From Bacteroidia bacterium (GTDB lineage: Bacteria > Bacteroidota > Bacteroidia > Chitinophagales > Chitinophagaceae), in NCBI GenBank assembly GCA_030426665.1, contig JAUHYD010000003.1, forward strand, positions 186,001 to 250,000: a stretch of 64,000 nucleotides of DNA. The letters are read 5' to 3'. This document shows, piece after piece, positions 1 through 9,410 of this stretch. The notes beneath the pieces were generated by a model. That model was not told the origin of the DNA and made no database searches. It saw only the letters and a program-made list of their open reading frames with translations. A program made the translations under genes and the position numbers. Within the stretch, counting starts at the first letter, position 1. Each line of letters starts with the position of its first letter.

Positions 1-573
1 GGTTGTAACCGTTACAATAGCCCAGTAGATACTTTGCGGAATACTGGTAAACCCCTTTTCGCCTCCTTCTACCACGTACATTATTGTCCCCAGAAAAATG
101 ACTATGGCAACAATGGAAAACAGAAATATACTGACTTTATAGACGCTGGAACGCAATGCCGCTACCAAACCTTGCGCCTCCCTATTGAACCTCACTAACT
201 TAAGAATGCGAAAGACGCGCAACAAGCGGAATACCCTAACCACCAGAAAGTAATGATACCCCACGATGAACAAACTCAGGTATGTCGGTAAGATTGACAG
301 AAAGTCAATAAGCCCCCAAAAGCTTAACAGATACCGGACGGGCTTTTTGCTTATCAGTATTCTGAGTAGATATTCTATCGAAAACAATACGGTCAGGACC
401 CATTCTGTTGCAACAAAAACTTCATGATACTGTTTTCCTACCTCCGGAATACTCTCCAGCATCACTACCACTATACTCAACAGTATTGTCCACAACAGCA
501 CGACATCAAACTGCCGGCCGCCCCTTGTGTCCGTCTCAAAAACTACCTTATATAGTCGCTCCTTTATTGTCAT
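1..573 (-). CDS. Voltage-gated potassium channel (Kv-type), 3' end cut by window edge
   Basis: The frame opens at the ATG complementary to 571-573 and stays open for 191 codons to base 1, so the C-terminus lies outside the window. The product has hydrophobic segments typical of S1-S6 channels. It carries an S4-like voltage sensor with regularly spaced arginines (RVFRLLRVFRILKLVRF) and a pore helix ending SIYWAIVTVTT. That ending is where the K+ selectivity filter (VGYGD in the family) should follow, just beyond the edge. The family forms tetrameric inner-membrane K+ channels. Identification rests on the S4 and pore motifs; the filter itself is not visible, so K+ rather than another cation is inferred. 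Confidence 0.85.
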   Translation of the reverse strand, partial: MTIKERLYKVVFETDTRGGRQFDVVLLWTILLSIVVVMLESIPEVGKQYHEVFVATEWVLTVLFSIEYLLRILISKKPVRYLLSFWGLIDFLSILPTYLSLFIVGYHYFLVVRVFRLLRVFRILKLVRFNREAQGLVAALRSSVYKVSIFLFSIVAIVIFLGTIMYVVEGGEKGFTSIPQSIYWAIVTVTT

Positions 574-633
574 TGTTATTATTGCGGAATCAACAGATTA
601 GCCTTAACGGATAAGCCAGACTTTGTACAACTC

Positions 634-1416
634 TTACAGTAGCAAGAATTTATCGCCATCTTTCAAAAAAGGCAATTTTTCTCTTGTTTCCTGCAGCATG
701 TCTTTGTCCAGAGTCACAGTATGTACCGCCACCTCATTCGACTGTTGCCATATCATAGCTCCCAAAGGGTCAAACACGCTGCTGTCTCCGGAGTAATTAA
801 TTTCTTTTCCATCCTTCCCTACCCGATTTACACCTACCACGTAACACTGATTCTCTATTGCCCGTGCCTGCAACAAAGTCTTCCATGCCAGATTTCTTTT
901 TTCCGGCCAGTTGGCAACATATAACAGCACATCGTACACTTCGTTGTGATTGCGAACCCACACCGGAAAACGCAAATCATAACACACCTGCAGGTTTATC
1001 TTCCAGCCATTTACCTGAACAATGGTACGGGTGTCACCTGCTGTATAGTGTTTATCCTCATCGGCATATCCAAACAGATGCCGTTTGTCATAGTATCCTA
1101 TTTTGCCATCAGGCTGCACCCATAGCATTCTGTTGTAGTACCGTCCCTCTTCTTCAATAATCAGGCTGCCGGTAAGTATACATCTGTGCCGGGTAGCCAT
1201 GGATGCCATCCAGCCTACTGTATCCCCTTCCATTGTCTCTGCCAGTCGCTCCGGTGCCATGCTAAAACCGGTGCTGAACATTTCCGGTAGTACTACTACC
1301 TGCCGTTTATTGCCTATTCCAGCTATGAATTGCTCATATTGCCGGAGGTTGGCAGATTTGTTCTCCCATACTATATCGGGCTGTATCAGCGTTATGTGTA
1401 GTGTAGACGATGCCAT
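634..1416 (-). CDS. Carbon-nitrogen hydrolase, omega-amidase/YafV type
   Basis: 260 aa, full length for the nitrilase superfamily. The catalytic triad is readable: Glu45 in LPEMFSTGF, Lys111 in YYDKRHLFGYADE and Cys145 in QVCYDLRFPVW. These context sequences match the omega-amidase branch (E. coli YafV, human NIT2). That branch hydrolyses alpha-ketoglutaramate or alpha-ketosuccinamate left by glutamine or asparagine transamination, in the cytoplasm, and is linked to methionine salvage. The gene is divergent from the exported protein that starts at 1525; the promoter for that gene lies between the two. Substrate is inferred from family, not shown. Confidence 0.9.
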   Translation of the reverse strand: MASSTLHITLIQPDIVWENKSANLRQYEQFIAGIGNKRQVVVLPEMFSTGFSMAPERLAETMEGDTVGWMASMATRHRCILTGSLIIEEEGRYYNRMLWVQPDGKIGYYDKRHLFGYADEDKHYTAGDTRTIVQVNGWKINLQVCYDLRFPVWVRNHNEVYDVLLYVANWPEKRNLAWKTLLQARAIENQCYVVGVNRVGKDGKEINYSGDSSVFDPLGAMIWQQSNEVAVHTVTLDKDMLQETREKLPFLKDGDKFLLL

Positions 1417-1418
1417 AT

Positions 1419-1450
1419 TTTGTTATGAAGCTACGATTAAATTACATTTG
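1419..1450 (+). promoter_or_regulatory. Bacteroidota-type promoter (TTTG / TACATTTG)
   Basis: TTTG at 1419-1422 and TACATTTG at 1443-1450 are separated by 20 nt, an exact fit to the Bacteroidota consensus TTTG-N19-21-TAnnTTTG. It points at the gene starting at 1525 and would leave a leader of roughly 65-70 nt. Confidence 0.7.
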
Positions 1451-1524
1451 TACAGAATGCTACCAATAGCAAAACTACAATACACACACAAAAAGTATTG
1501 AACGCTACAGGGGCAATTGAAAAT

Positions 1525-2238
1525 ATGAAAAAAATACTGGTTCTCTTATTGGTGCTTATTCCCTTCATTGCGATTTGCGGCGGCAAGTACAAACGGAAGG
1601 TGATAAAGCCGGGTCGATGGCGGGAAACTGTACGAATGCTGCCCGATAGTACTTCCCTTATGTTTCGGGATACTTTGTACATGCGATTTATGGCTAAAGA
1701 TTCTTTTTCCTATCACCACCGCAACGGCTTTGTTTACGAGGGTGTTTTCAGGCTGAGCGAAGACAGCATACTTGATTTGGGTACCGTCAGATATAAAGTA
1801 TTAGAAGCAAAAGACGATCGGCTGGTCTTTATGAATTCAAAAGGTGTTTACCACTTTAACGTGGACCACTCAGATACGGCAGAGGTGATTGTTCTGGACA
1901 AAAATGATACTGCCCGCCCCGTGACGCACATCGACTCGATGATTGGTAAGTGGACAGTCTACAAGAGAGCATCTGAGGGGTTTGGAAAGATTAGCGCTGA
2001 CGAGAATATCCGGTCTGCCTACATTACAGGACAATCTACCGATGGCAAGCAAGGGTATCTCTACAGTGGTTCAGACCCCGACAACAGACCTTCCTGGTAT
2101 ATTACAGAATTAGGTGCCGGCCAGTCCCTCAACTGCGACGGCAAAGGATTGCGTACACTCAAAGTACTCAGATGTCAGGACCGGGAGATGATACTGGAGG
2201 AAAACGGCAATAAATATTTCTTTAAATTAAATAAGTGA
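1525..2238 (+). CDS. Exported hypothetical protein
   Basis: The start is taken at the ATG of MKKILVLLLVLIPF, which gives a clean N-terminal signal sequence. An in-frame ATG at 1498 would add a nine-residue polar tail and is less likely. The signal ends near an A-I-C-G sequence, so a lipoprotein is possible, but Ile at -1 is unusual for a lipobox and ordinary Sec export is as likely. The mature part of about 215 aa is polar, with beta-strand-like segments and no motif I recognise. It sits between the divergent amidase and comF. Function unknown. Confidence 0.7.
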   Translation: MKKILVLLLVLIPFIAICGGKYKRKVIKPGRWRETVRMLPDSTSLMFRDTLYMRFMAKDSFSYHHRNGFVYEGVFRLSEDSILDLGTVRYKVLEAKDDRLVFMNSKGVYHFNVDHSDTAEVIVLDKNDTARPVTHIDSMIGKWTVYKRASEGFGKISADENIRSAYITGQSTDGKQGYLYSGSDPDNRPSWYITELGAGQSLNCDGKGLRTLKVLRCQDREMILEENGNKYFFKLNK

Positions 2239-2286
2239 CAGTCTGATTGTTGGTTATTAATTTAATTGCTGATAATTTGTCAAAGT

Positions 2287-2994
2287 ATGGAGATACCCAA
2301 TTTATCGGATATCCACGAAGGTTTAGTTCACCTTTTTTACCCCACACTCTGTGAAGGATGCAACCGCCCCCTCATTTCAGGTGAAATAGTCCTCTGCCTC
2401 GAATGTGAAGATATGCTTCCGTTGACCAACTACCATGCACAAAACAATAATGAAACAACGCTGCGTTTAGCCGGACGGGTACCGTTTGTACGAGCCTCTT
2501 CTTTCGCGTTCTTTACAGAAGACAGCCTTTTGCAACACCTGATGCACGGATTAAAATATAAAGGAAAGAAGAATATCGGGACCTACCTGGGCACGCAACT
2601 TGCTCAATCACTTAACACAACAGACTGGTTATCAGACATTAATGTCATTATCCCGGTACCGCTCCACCCCTCTAAAGAGGCATTGAGGGGTTTTAATCAA
2701 AGTACCGTTATCGCCAAAGCAATCGGCAAGTCCACCGGCATCCCGATATCTGACCAAATACTAATACGAACCCGCGAAACGGACAGCCAGACCAAAAAGA
2801 CACGTAGCGAAAGAACTGCTAATATGCAGGGGGCATTCAGTCTTTCAGAAGCAACCTCCCTAAACGGAAAGCATATCCTTTTGCTGGACGATGTACTCAC
2901 TACCGGTGCCACTATCGAAGCGTGTGCAGCAGCATTTTCGGCTATTCCTGACCTAAAAATAAGCGTCGTAACCATTGGAATTGCAGTATCTTAA
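2287..2994 (+). CDS. comF: ComF-family phosphoribosyltransferase-like protein
   Basis: 235 aa from the ATG; an in-frame TTG at 2266 would add seven residues. The N-terminus has the double-zinc-finger cysteines of ComF proteins (C22, C25, C37, C40, the last pair in CLEC). The C-terminal half ends in the PRPP-binding loop DDVLTTGATIEAC near residue 201. In competent bacteria ComF acts in DNA uptake together with ComFA and PriA; in other bacteria its role is less clear. No other competence gene is nearby. A TAATTTG element at 2273-2279 lies just before the start. Family assignment is strong; a role in transformation here is only inferred. Confidence 0.88.
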   Translation: MEIPNLSDIHEGLVHLFYPTLCEGCNRPLISGEIVLCLECEDMLPLTNYHAQNNNETTLRLAGRVPFVRASSFAFFTEDSLLQHLMHGLKYKGKKNIGTYLGTQLAQSLNTTDWLSDINVIIPVPLHPSKEALRGFNQSTVIAKAIGKSTGIPISDQILIRTRETDSQTKKTRSERTANMQGAFSLSEATSLNGKHILLLDDVLTTGATIEACAAAFSAIPDLKISVVTIGIAVS

Positions 2995-3006
2995 CACTTA
3001 TATTTG
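2975..3006 (+). promoter_or_regulatory. Promoter for the FadL-like gene, overlapping the end of comF
   Basis: TTG at 2975-2977 and TATATTTG at 2999-3006 lie 21 nt apart, fitting the Bacteroidota consensus. The -33 element is inside the last codons of comF, and the leader to the start at 3114 would be about 100 nt. Confidence 0.65.
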
Positions 3007-3113
3007 CAGTAAAATTAATCGTGGTATTTGTTTTTATAGTTATTTCACTATACCTTAATACCCGATTATCTAAATCAAAAACTGAATCATTGAATTTTTT
3101 AACAAGAATGATT

Positions 3114-4358
3114 ATGAAGAAACACGTATTAACGGCATCATTTCTGCTGTCGGCAATGGCGTCATTTGCTGGTGGGTACCAACTCAACCTGCAGGGATTG
3201 CGGCAGTTGGCAATGGGTGGTTCGGGAACGGCCTGGCCATGGGATGCTTCTACTATATTTTATAACCCGGGCGGGCTTGCCCGCCTGCATGGCATTCAGA
3301 TTTATGGTAGCGCGTCTTTTGTGATGCCTGTTACTGCCTACGGGAACAGAGATAACTCCGGTACAACACCGGCAAGTTTCCAGACAACTCGCCAAACGTT
3401 CACCCCCTTTAACTTTTACGTGGGTGGCCGTATTCAGGAATATAGCCGTTTTGCGGTAGGTCTTGGCATCTATACACCATTTGGTACGGGTGTTAGTTGG
3501 GATGACAACTGGATAGGTAAATACATCGTTCAGTCTATTGACCTTAAAACAGTATTCTTTCAACCGACTATCAGCTTCAGAGCAAGCGAAGCTCTTTCTT
3601 TCGGAGGTGGATTTGTATTCGGAACGGGAACAGTTGATTTCCGTCGCGCAATGCCGATACATGGTTCGTTGGGAGCCGATAATGATGACGGACAAGCGCA
3701 CCTACGTGGAAACGGTACCGGTGTTGGCTTCAACCTTGGCGTTAACTTCCGTGCAAGACACAATCTTCAGTTCGGACTGACTTACCGCTCGCAGGTAAAC
3801 ATGGATGTTGACGGCGGATCTGCAACATTCAATGTACCGGCTTCGCTCACAGACTCATTTCCGAATACCACTTTCCGCTCTCGTTTGCCACTGCCACAAG
3901 TTGCATCTGTAGGAATGGGCTGGCGTTTAGGCGATGTCACATTGCAGCTTGACCTAAATTACACAGGATGGAATTCTTATGACTCACTTCGTTTCGACTT
4001 CAAACAAACTACCTCTACGCTCGATAACATTCGCGCTCCGAGAAAATATCGCAACACACTGACTACCCGCTTTGGTCTTAATTATAAAATCAGCAGATCA
4101 GTAGCATTGATGTGCGGTGGCGCTTACGACCCAACGCCTGTTACAAATGGCTACGTATCGCCTGATTTGCCTGATGCTGACAGAATAGTACTTTCTTGTG
4201 GTATTAGCGTTAAGCCGCTTCGCGGGCTTACTGTAATGGCAGCTTTGGAATCAATTAATGCAGTTAAGCGCACAGGAACTTACGATTTCGCAGGCTTCAG
4301 CGGCGTATATAAAACCGGCGTTGTTAACCCCGGAGTAGGTTTGTACTATTATTTCTAA
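3114..4358 (+). CDS. FadL/OmpP1-family outer-membrane transport protein
   Basis: The start is placed at MKKHVLTASFLLSAMASFA, which gives a standard signal peptide; upstream in-frame codons would add about 31 non-signal residues. The mature protein begins QLNLQGLRQLAMGG, the conserved N-terminal hatch region of FadL/TodX porins. It continues with DASTIFYNPGGLARL and a series of amphipathic beta strands, ending in the aromatic YYYF. About 414 aa, normal for the family. These porins move hydrophobic molecules such as fatty acids across the outer membrane. The next gene, 19 bp downstream, is an SGNH lipoprotein, suggesting a shared role in lipid uptake or processing. Confidence 0.88.
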   Translation: MKKHVLTASFLLSAMASFAGGYQLNLQGLRQLAMGGSGTAWPWDASTIFYNPGGLARLHGIQIYGSASFVMPVTAYGNRDNSGTTPASFQTTRQTFTPFNFYVGGRIQEYSRFAVGLGIYTPFGTGVSWDDNWIGKYIVQSIDLKTVFFQPTISFRASEALSFGGGFVFGTGTVDFRRAMPIHGSLGADNDDGQAHLRGNGTGVGFNLGVNFRARHNLQFGLTYRSQVNMDVDGGSATFNVPASLTDSFPNTTFRSRLPLPQVASVGMGWRLGDVTLQLDLNYTGWNSYDSLRFDFKQTTSTLDNIRAPRKYRNTLTTRFGLNYKISRSVALMCGGAYDPTPVTNGYVSPDLPDADRIVLSCGISVKPLRGLTVMAALESINAVKRTGTYDFAGFSGVYKTGVVNPGVGLYYYF

Positions 4359-4377
4359 AAGACAGAATAAAACGAGA

Positions 4378-5754
4378 ATGATGAAAAAGATATATACCAT
4401 TGGCGCGTTGGCAATTGCATTTGCATCTTGTACGCCCAATGCTAAAATAACACCACCCATATCTTCGGGCAACGCCACCTTTACCAATTATATGGCTATC
4501 GGTTGCTCCTATACTGCCGGTTTTGCCGACAATAGCCTTACGGTATCGGGTCAGCTTAATTCTTATCCTCAAAGGCTGTTTGAACAATTCGAGATTATCT
4601 CGGATAACAAACGCGCTGTAGGTCCATTCATCCAACCACTGGTAACGGGCGACAATGGTTATCCGAACCCGAAACTTGTGTTGAGCACCAAAACATACTG
4701 TGACGGGACAATGAAACTGGCGCCATCACCTACCACTGTTCCCTTAGACTCTAATGGCAGCTGGCAATATATCAGCCCGGTAAACAACGGACAGGTAAAC
4801 AATATTTCTATTCCCTATATCCGTGTTGCTGACTACCGTGTTTCCGGCTATGCCGCTAACATTAATCACTACGGCAATAGATTCTATTATGACCCGGCAG
4901 CTCGCCCGATGGATGAGCTGTATTCTCGTGTATTTAACCTACACCCTACATTCTTTACCATTTGGCTGGGCATGTATGATATATTCGGGTATGCAGCAGC
5001 AGGTGGCCAGGGCGACGGTACAGGTCTTGCAACTCCGGTTTCGCTGAACTACTACAACCCACAGGACATTACACCGACAGCCGTATTTACAGACATATAC
5101 GACAGTATAGTCAATGCTGCTGCAAGTGTTTCCGGTAGTGGTGCATTGCTCAACATTCCGGATATTTCGGCTTTACCTTACTTCACAGCCATCCCTGCAA
5201 ACGGATTGTACCTGACACGAAAAGGTCAGGCAGATACGCTTCAGGCGCTTTATGCAAACTCCAAATTCGATAAGGTATTCCAGGAAGGCTACAACTACTT
5301 TATTATAAGAGATCACAACGATCAGGTAAGGCAAGCTGTTCCGGGTGAGTTAATACTTATGTCTATTCCGATAGACTCTATCAAATGTGCAGGATGGGGT
5401 AGTACTACACCTATACCAAGAGAGTATGTACTGACAACCGGTGAATTACAGAACATAAGAAATACGGTAAACAGCTTTAATGCATACATTAAACAGCAAT
5501 GTACGCTTCGTCAACTGGCATACGTAGATATGAATGCCTTTATGGAATCGCTATCATCAGGTATATCCTACAATGGCATAGATTACACAGCAGAGTTTGT
5601 TTCGGGTGGTGCGTTCTCTCTTGATGGCGTTCACTTCAATGCTCGTGGTAATGCGTTGGTTGCCAACCACATCATCAATACCATTAATGATTATTACAAA
5701 TCTTCTATTCCAAGAACAGACGCAAACAGATACCCGGGTATTAAATATCCGTAA
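4378..5754 (+). CDS. SGNH/GDSL-family hydrolase lipoprotein
   Basis: 458 aa (or one less from the adjacent ATG). A lipoprotein signal ends at Cys18 (AFASC). The SGNH nucleophile Ser44 sits in YMAIGCSYTAGF, and the block V Asp/His pair is D416 and H419 in FSLDGVHFNARGN. The long middle, about 370 aa, is larger than in a minimal SGNH esterase. The family hydrolyses ester bonds of lipids or acetylated sugars, here probably at the outer membrane. It follows the FadL-like gene by 19 bp and ends at a strong terminator, so the two form an operon. Substrate unknown; lipid is inferred from the pairing. Confidence 0.85.
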   Translation: MMKKIYTIGALAIAFASCTPNAKITPPISSGNATFTNYMAIGCSYTAGFADNSLTVSGQLNSYPQRLFEQFEIISDNKRAVGPFIQPLVTGDNGYPNPKLVLSTKTYCDGTMKLAPSPTTVPLDSNGSWQYISPVNNGQVNNISIPYIRVADYRVSGYAANINHYGNRFYYDPAARPMDELYSRVFNLHPTFFTIWLGMYDIFGYAAAGGQGDGTGLATPVSLNYYNPQDITPTAVFTDIYDSIVNAAASVSGSGALLNIPDISALPYFTAIPANGLYLTRKGQADTLQALYANSKFDKVFQEGYNYFIIRDHNDQVRQAVPGELILMSIPIDSIKCAGWGSTTPIPREYVLTTGELQNIRNTVNSFNAYIKQQCTLRQLAYVDMNAFMESLSSGISYNGIDYTAEFVSGGAFSLDGVHFNARGNALVANHIINTINDYYKSSIPRTDANRYPGIKYP

Positions 5755-5780
5755 ACGTCAGTTCCTAGATGATATTACAA

Positions 5781-5808
5781 AAAAGCTCTGCAATCGCAGG
5801 GCTTTTTT
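5781..5808 (+). terminator. Rho-independent terminator after the FadL/SGNH operon
   Basis: An 11-bp stem (5781-5791 with 5796-5806, one G-T pair), loop AATC, then a T run. Confidence 0.9.
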
Positions 5809-5885
5809 GTTGGTGGCAATATTTCACGTTTTCAAAACACCTTACCCGACGTCGCATTGTGTAGCTTTGCACCTAAAACAGGCTG

Positions 5886-8066
5886 TTGACGTATTTAGAG
5901 TCATATAAACGACTGAACAAAATATTTCGGAACGAGAGTTTCGAGCCGTTGTTAAGTTGGGGTATACGTATGGCATTAGCAGGGACCGTACCGGTAATCT
6001 GGGGCATTGTTACCAATCACTTGTCTGACGCGGTATGGATAGCGCTGACAGCTGAGGGTGTTTCCTGGCTGGAGCTAAAGGGTTCTTTCTCGTGGCGTTT
6101 TCGCTCTTTACTGGCAGCCGCCGTATTGGCCGTACTGGCTGCAATAACAGGCTCAGTTACCGGCAGCAATCTGGTGCTTGGGTGCATGGCCATGTTTGTA
6201 ATAGGCTTTATAGCTACACTGCTAAAAAGCATCGGAGACCGGGCGAGCGGATTGGCAATCGTACTCTACCTTCTTTTTATTATCTGCAATGCCTACCCTG
6301 TTGATACATTTGCCGCGGTAAAGCACCGAACGCTGCTTATAGCTATCGGGGCGCTCTGGCCGCTAGTAGCGGGTCTGGCCGTTTCGGGAACGATGCCGGT
6401 GCAGGAACCGTTTCGGCGACAAATTGCGCTGATATGGCGTTCTGTATCTGCCCTTACGGAGGCGGTTTCAAAAATTGACACGCGTGCCGGCTTTTCCGAA
6501 ATGCTTGCAGAAGTTTATAACAGAGAACGAGCGGTGCGTACCGCCATCAACAATTCGTATGAGTTTCATGGCGAGATGACGCATCAAGCAAATCAGAATG
6601 ACAATCGAAAATATCAACTAACACTCCTTCGAAAAACTGCTGCGCTTGTTGCGGTAAATGTCATTGCGATGGGTGATGAGATGGAACACCTTTCCATCCA
6701 CGAACAGGACAAAACGCTACAGCTGAAAATCGAGACAATGTTTGGCGCATTGAAATCGGCTACAAGCCGTATGACCATATTTGTTATGGTGATGAAGCCG
6801 GAAGACAGGATGCTCACCATATCGCAAATCAACCGGCTGCGCAAACTCACGACTATCATTAAAGAGTACCAGCTCCCAGAGGATAAGCGCGAGGCTGCCG
6901 CGCTAGCGAGAATCATACAACTCATAGAGCGTACTATAAGGTTGCTGGATAATGCCATTCTGAGGATAGAACAAATGGGCAATGATACACCGGTGTTTAA
7001 GTCTTATTCGCTAATCAAAACCTCGTTCGTACTAAAGCCTAAATACCTGATACGCAACATACGGGTGCTTTTTAATATCAATACGTTCACTTTCCGCTAT
7101 GCGCTACGTTCCGCCATTGCAGCTACGGCTGCTCTATTTGTGTCTAAGTGGTTCGATATAGATCATGGCTTCTGGTTGCCTTTCAGCCTGATGATTGTTA
7201 TTCAGCCCTACTTTGGAGCCACTTTCAAGAAAGCGGTACAGCGCATTGCCGGCACATTGCTCGGTGTGATAGGAGGTAGTGCTTTGCTCTATCTACCCGA
7301 ACGGTGGTACGTGCAAGACAGTATCCTATTTGTGACGTTCATTCTCATGGTGTACTACGTCCGCAAGAACTACACCATATCTGCGTTCTTCATCACGCTA
7401 AACCTCCTGTTGCTCCTTAACATAGAATCGGATTACAGGGATGGCATCATGGCTACGAGAGTAATCTGTACTGTAGGAGGTTCGCTACTGGCTATCGCTT
7501 CGGGTTGGTTGGTGCTACCTACCTGGGACGAAAAGTGGCTGCCCCGGCACATGGTAAATGCTGTTGCGGCAAACTACGCCTATTTCACAGGGACATTCTG
7601 CTCCCCCGAAACCAGCGATTGGACCAAACTTAAAAGACAAGCAGAGTCAGACAACAGCAACGCATTTGACTCCTTCAACCGATACCTGCAAGAGCCGGGT
7701 AAAGCCAAGACAGAAGCATGGTACGGACTCATAAACACCAATGTGCGCATATCCCGTAACCTCAATAACATACATGTAGAGCAAGAGGAAAAAGAGATTG
7801 CAGACACGCTACCTCCAACGGATGAGCAAATGGGAAGGCTATGGGAGTGTCTGGAGCTGTTCAATACCGTTATGGGGTATATGCATCACCTGCGCCCCGG
7901 CTACCGCTATACTGCTGTTACCGCCGACAAGCTGGCAAACTGCAACTTCGCACTTAATGAAGTCCAACAATTATCGCTTGAAAAAATTATCCTCGACCTT
8001 AAAACAATGCTTGTCGATTTCGAGAAAAAGGAACAACCGATACGGGTGAAAGCGAAGGTGGGTTAG
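5886..8066 (+). CDS. FUSC-family inner-membrane protein (YccS/YhfK type)
   Basis: 726 aa. It has two membrane clusters, about residues 25-170 and 400-555, each followed by a large cytoplasmic helical region. This is the duplicated layout of FUSC proteins (fusaric-acid resistance/YccS/aromatic-acid exporter). The second half carries the typical ALRSAIAATAALFVSKWF and HGFWLPFSLMIVIQPYFGATFKKAVQRIAGTLLG region (parts shown only). The start codon is TTG; no better ATG precedes the first membrane region. A -7 box TAGCTTTG at 5862-5869 lies just upstream, implying a short leader. Substrate unknown; efflux of aromatic acids is a family-level guess. Confidence 0.85.
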   Translation: MTYLESYKRLNKIFRNESFEPLLSWGIRMALAGTVPVIWGIVTNHLSDAVWIALTAEGVSWLELKGSFSWRFRSLLAAAVLAVLAAITGSVTGSNLVLGCMAMFVIGFIATLLKSIGDRASGLAIVLYLLFIICNAYPVDTFAAVKHRTLLIAIGALWPLVAGLAVSGTMPVQEPFRRQIALIWRSVSALTEAVSKIDTRAGFSEMLAEVYNRERAVRTAINNSYEFHGEMTHQANQNDNRKYQLTLLRKTAALVAVNVIAMGDEMEHLSIHEQDKTLQLKIETMFGALKSATSRMTIFVMVMKPEDRMLTISQINRLRKLTTIIKEYQLPEDKREAAALARIIQLIERTIRLLDNAILRIEQMGNDTPVFKSYSLIKTSFVLKPKYLIRNIRVLFNINTFTFRYALRSAIAATAALFVSKWFDIDHGFWLPFSLMIVIQPYFGATFKKAVQRIAGTLLGVIGGSALLYLPERWYVQDSILFVTFILMVYYVRKNYTISAFFITLNLLLLLNIESDYRDGIMATRVICTVGGSLLAIASGWLVLPTWDEKWLPRHMVNAVAANYAYFTGTFCSPETSDWTKLKRQAESDNSNAFDSFNRYLQEPGKAKTEAWYGLINTNVRISRNLNNIHVEQEEKEIADTLPPTDEQMGRLWECLELFNTVMGYMHHLRPGYRYTAVTADKLANCNFALNEVQQLSLEKIILDLKTMLVDFEKKEQPIRVKAKVG

Positions 8067-8166
8067 GGTTTGGGGAATATCGCCAGCGATTCAAAAGTTG
8101 AACCATTATGTAACAGATGCAGACGACAACACCATAAGCAGAAACACGGGGGTCTTTATTTGCACA

Positions 8167-8826
8167 TTATTCCTTTTGGGGTACTTTACGTTTTGTCAAT
8201 GGCAATTGATAAGAAAATGCGACACCGTAGTTATAGTAAGTGAGGCGAGACGTGGGACCTTCGGCCTTATTGAGGTTTGTAAATATTTTCTGAAAATAGG
8301 CTCTTGTTGAAAAACCCTTTTTAAATTCATATCCGACATTTACTCCGGCACCTGCACTGAAGCGCTTCCAACTACTCACAGGTTTGCCTATTTGTATTTT
8401 ACCCTTTCTTGTTCCCCATAAATAATCAGTTATTTCAAATTTCCCACCGACATTTACTGCCAAATACGGACCAGCACTAAAGAAAATATGATTACCATTC
8501 TTCTGTTGTGTTTTATAAGTAACGTATACAGGAACTTCAATAACATGCAAATGGAAGGACTCTTTATATCCCTCATGGGTACTTTCCCATTTGTAACTAT
8601 TGCTACTAAAAATGACGGCGGGTTGTAAATGCCAATGAACATCAAACGGAACATTGAAAAGTGCACCTGCTCGGGGGTCAATAACCAGCTTGTCGTCTTT
8701 GATAGGCCTGGCACCTTGGTGGAACACAGTAATGTTCAAGCCTGCTACAGGCCCAACGGACACCTGAGCATCAACACCGGCAGACACAAGAATCGCAAAT
8801 ACTAAAAGAGGGAAAGTGGCTTTCAT
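8167..8826 (-). CDS. Outer-membrane beta-barrel protein (PorT-like family)
   Basis: 219 aa with a clear signal peptide (MKATFPLLVFAILVSAGVDA, cleavage before QVSVG). The mature part alternates short polar and aromatic strands (VGPVAGLNITVF, VPVYVTYKT, FFSAGPYLAVNVGGKFE, AGAGVNVGYEF), as in the small 8-stranded barrels common in Bacteroidota. The sequence TATTTTTG on the minus strand (8843-8850) fits a -7 box only 17 bp before the start. No specific ligand or partner can be named. It stands alone, convergent with the FUSC gene. Confidence 0.75.
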   Translation of the reverse strand: MKATFPLLVFAILVSAGVDAQVSVGPVAGLNITVFHQGARPIKDDKLVIDPRAGALFNVPFDVHWHLQPAVIFSSNSYKWESTHEGYKESFHLHVIEVPVYVTYKTQQKNGNHIFFSAGPYLAVNVGGKFEITDYLWGTRKGKIQIGKPVSSWKRFSAGAGVNVGYEFKKGFSTRAYFQKIFTNLNKAEGPTSRLTYYNYGVAFSYQLPLTKRKVPQKE

Positions 8827-9004
8827 AAGATTTCATTTGCCGCAAAAATACCTTTATCCCTTCATTATAGCTATGTTGTGTCCATATTAATTACACTACT
8901 CGTCGCCGTTGGTAATGGCGATGCCATGAATAGGCGTTTGGAACCCATTGCTCACGCCAATTGCATGGCACAGTTTTTGTCAGATAATTAATATGAAAAT
9001 TTAT

Positions 9005-9062
9005 CCCACTGGCGCGAGTTTGCCGCTTAGCATCGAGCGTGTGCGAACTCGCGCCAGTTGGG
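9005..9062. repeat. Long imperfect palindrome, REP-like
   Basis: A 19-nt left arm (9005-9023) pairs with 9043-9062 with one bulge and one mismatch; the core is ACTGGCGCGAGTT. Inside it CGCT and AGCG (9024-9027 and 9036-9039) extend the hairpin. It lies in the 297-bp gap between the OMP gene and the toxin gene. A diverged relative is at 10433-10470. Confidence 0.75.
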
Positions 9063-9122
9063 TTGCATATGACAGCGTATGTAAACTTTGTAAGAATCCG
9101 TCTATACCCCCTTACTACTACA

Positions 9123-9410
9123 CTAGCCAATCCTGTCTTTGGGGTTGCGACTTGTATGAAAAACAGCGTACACAACTACTGTTTTCTCAATTATTCTAAA
9201 CACAATCACATAGGGGAACTTCCTAAGTACTATGTGACGATAGCTATCGTTTCTCTTGCCGTATGCTGTTGGGTTATTTGATATTTTATGGTATTTGTCT
9301 TCAAGTTCATTAATGAATCTCTCGCCTAGACCCTGCTTTTGCTGCTCATACCAGTAGTAGGCTTCTTGCTGCATCAGTACAGCTCTCGACTTAATAATAA
9401 GCTGATACAT
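9123..9410 (-). CDS. RelE/ParE-family toxin
   Basis: 95 aa. The sequence follows the ParE pattern: an N-terminal strand (YQLIIKSRA), two helices with WYEQQKQGLGERFINELED, then ISNNPTAYGKRNDSYRHIVLRKFPYVIVFRIIEKTVVVYAVFHTSRNPKD in pieces. The RKFPYVIVFRI and VYAVFHTSRNP strands are hallmarks of the family. The start overlaps the antitoxin stop by one base (TAATG), so translation is coupled. ParE toxins usually inhibit DNA gyrase and RelE cleaves mRNA in the ribosome; the lack of clear RelE catalytic residues favours ParE. Target not shown. Confidence 0.85.
   Translation of the reverse strand: MYQLIIKSRAVLMQQEAYYWYEQQKQGLGERFINELEDKYHKISNNPTAYGKRNDSYRHIVLRKFPYVIVFRIIEKTVVVYAVFHTSRNPKDRIG

Noticed and set aside
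3162-3701. Minus-strand frame opposite the FadL-like gene
   Set aside because: Antisense shadow; basic, cysteine-rich nonsense sequence.
8948-9281. Short plus-strand frames around the REP-like palindrome
   Set aside because: They read through the palindrome and the antisense of the toxin gene.
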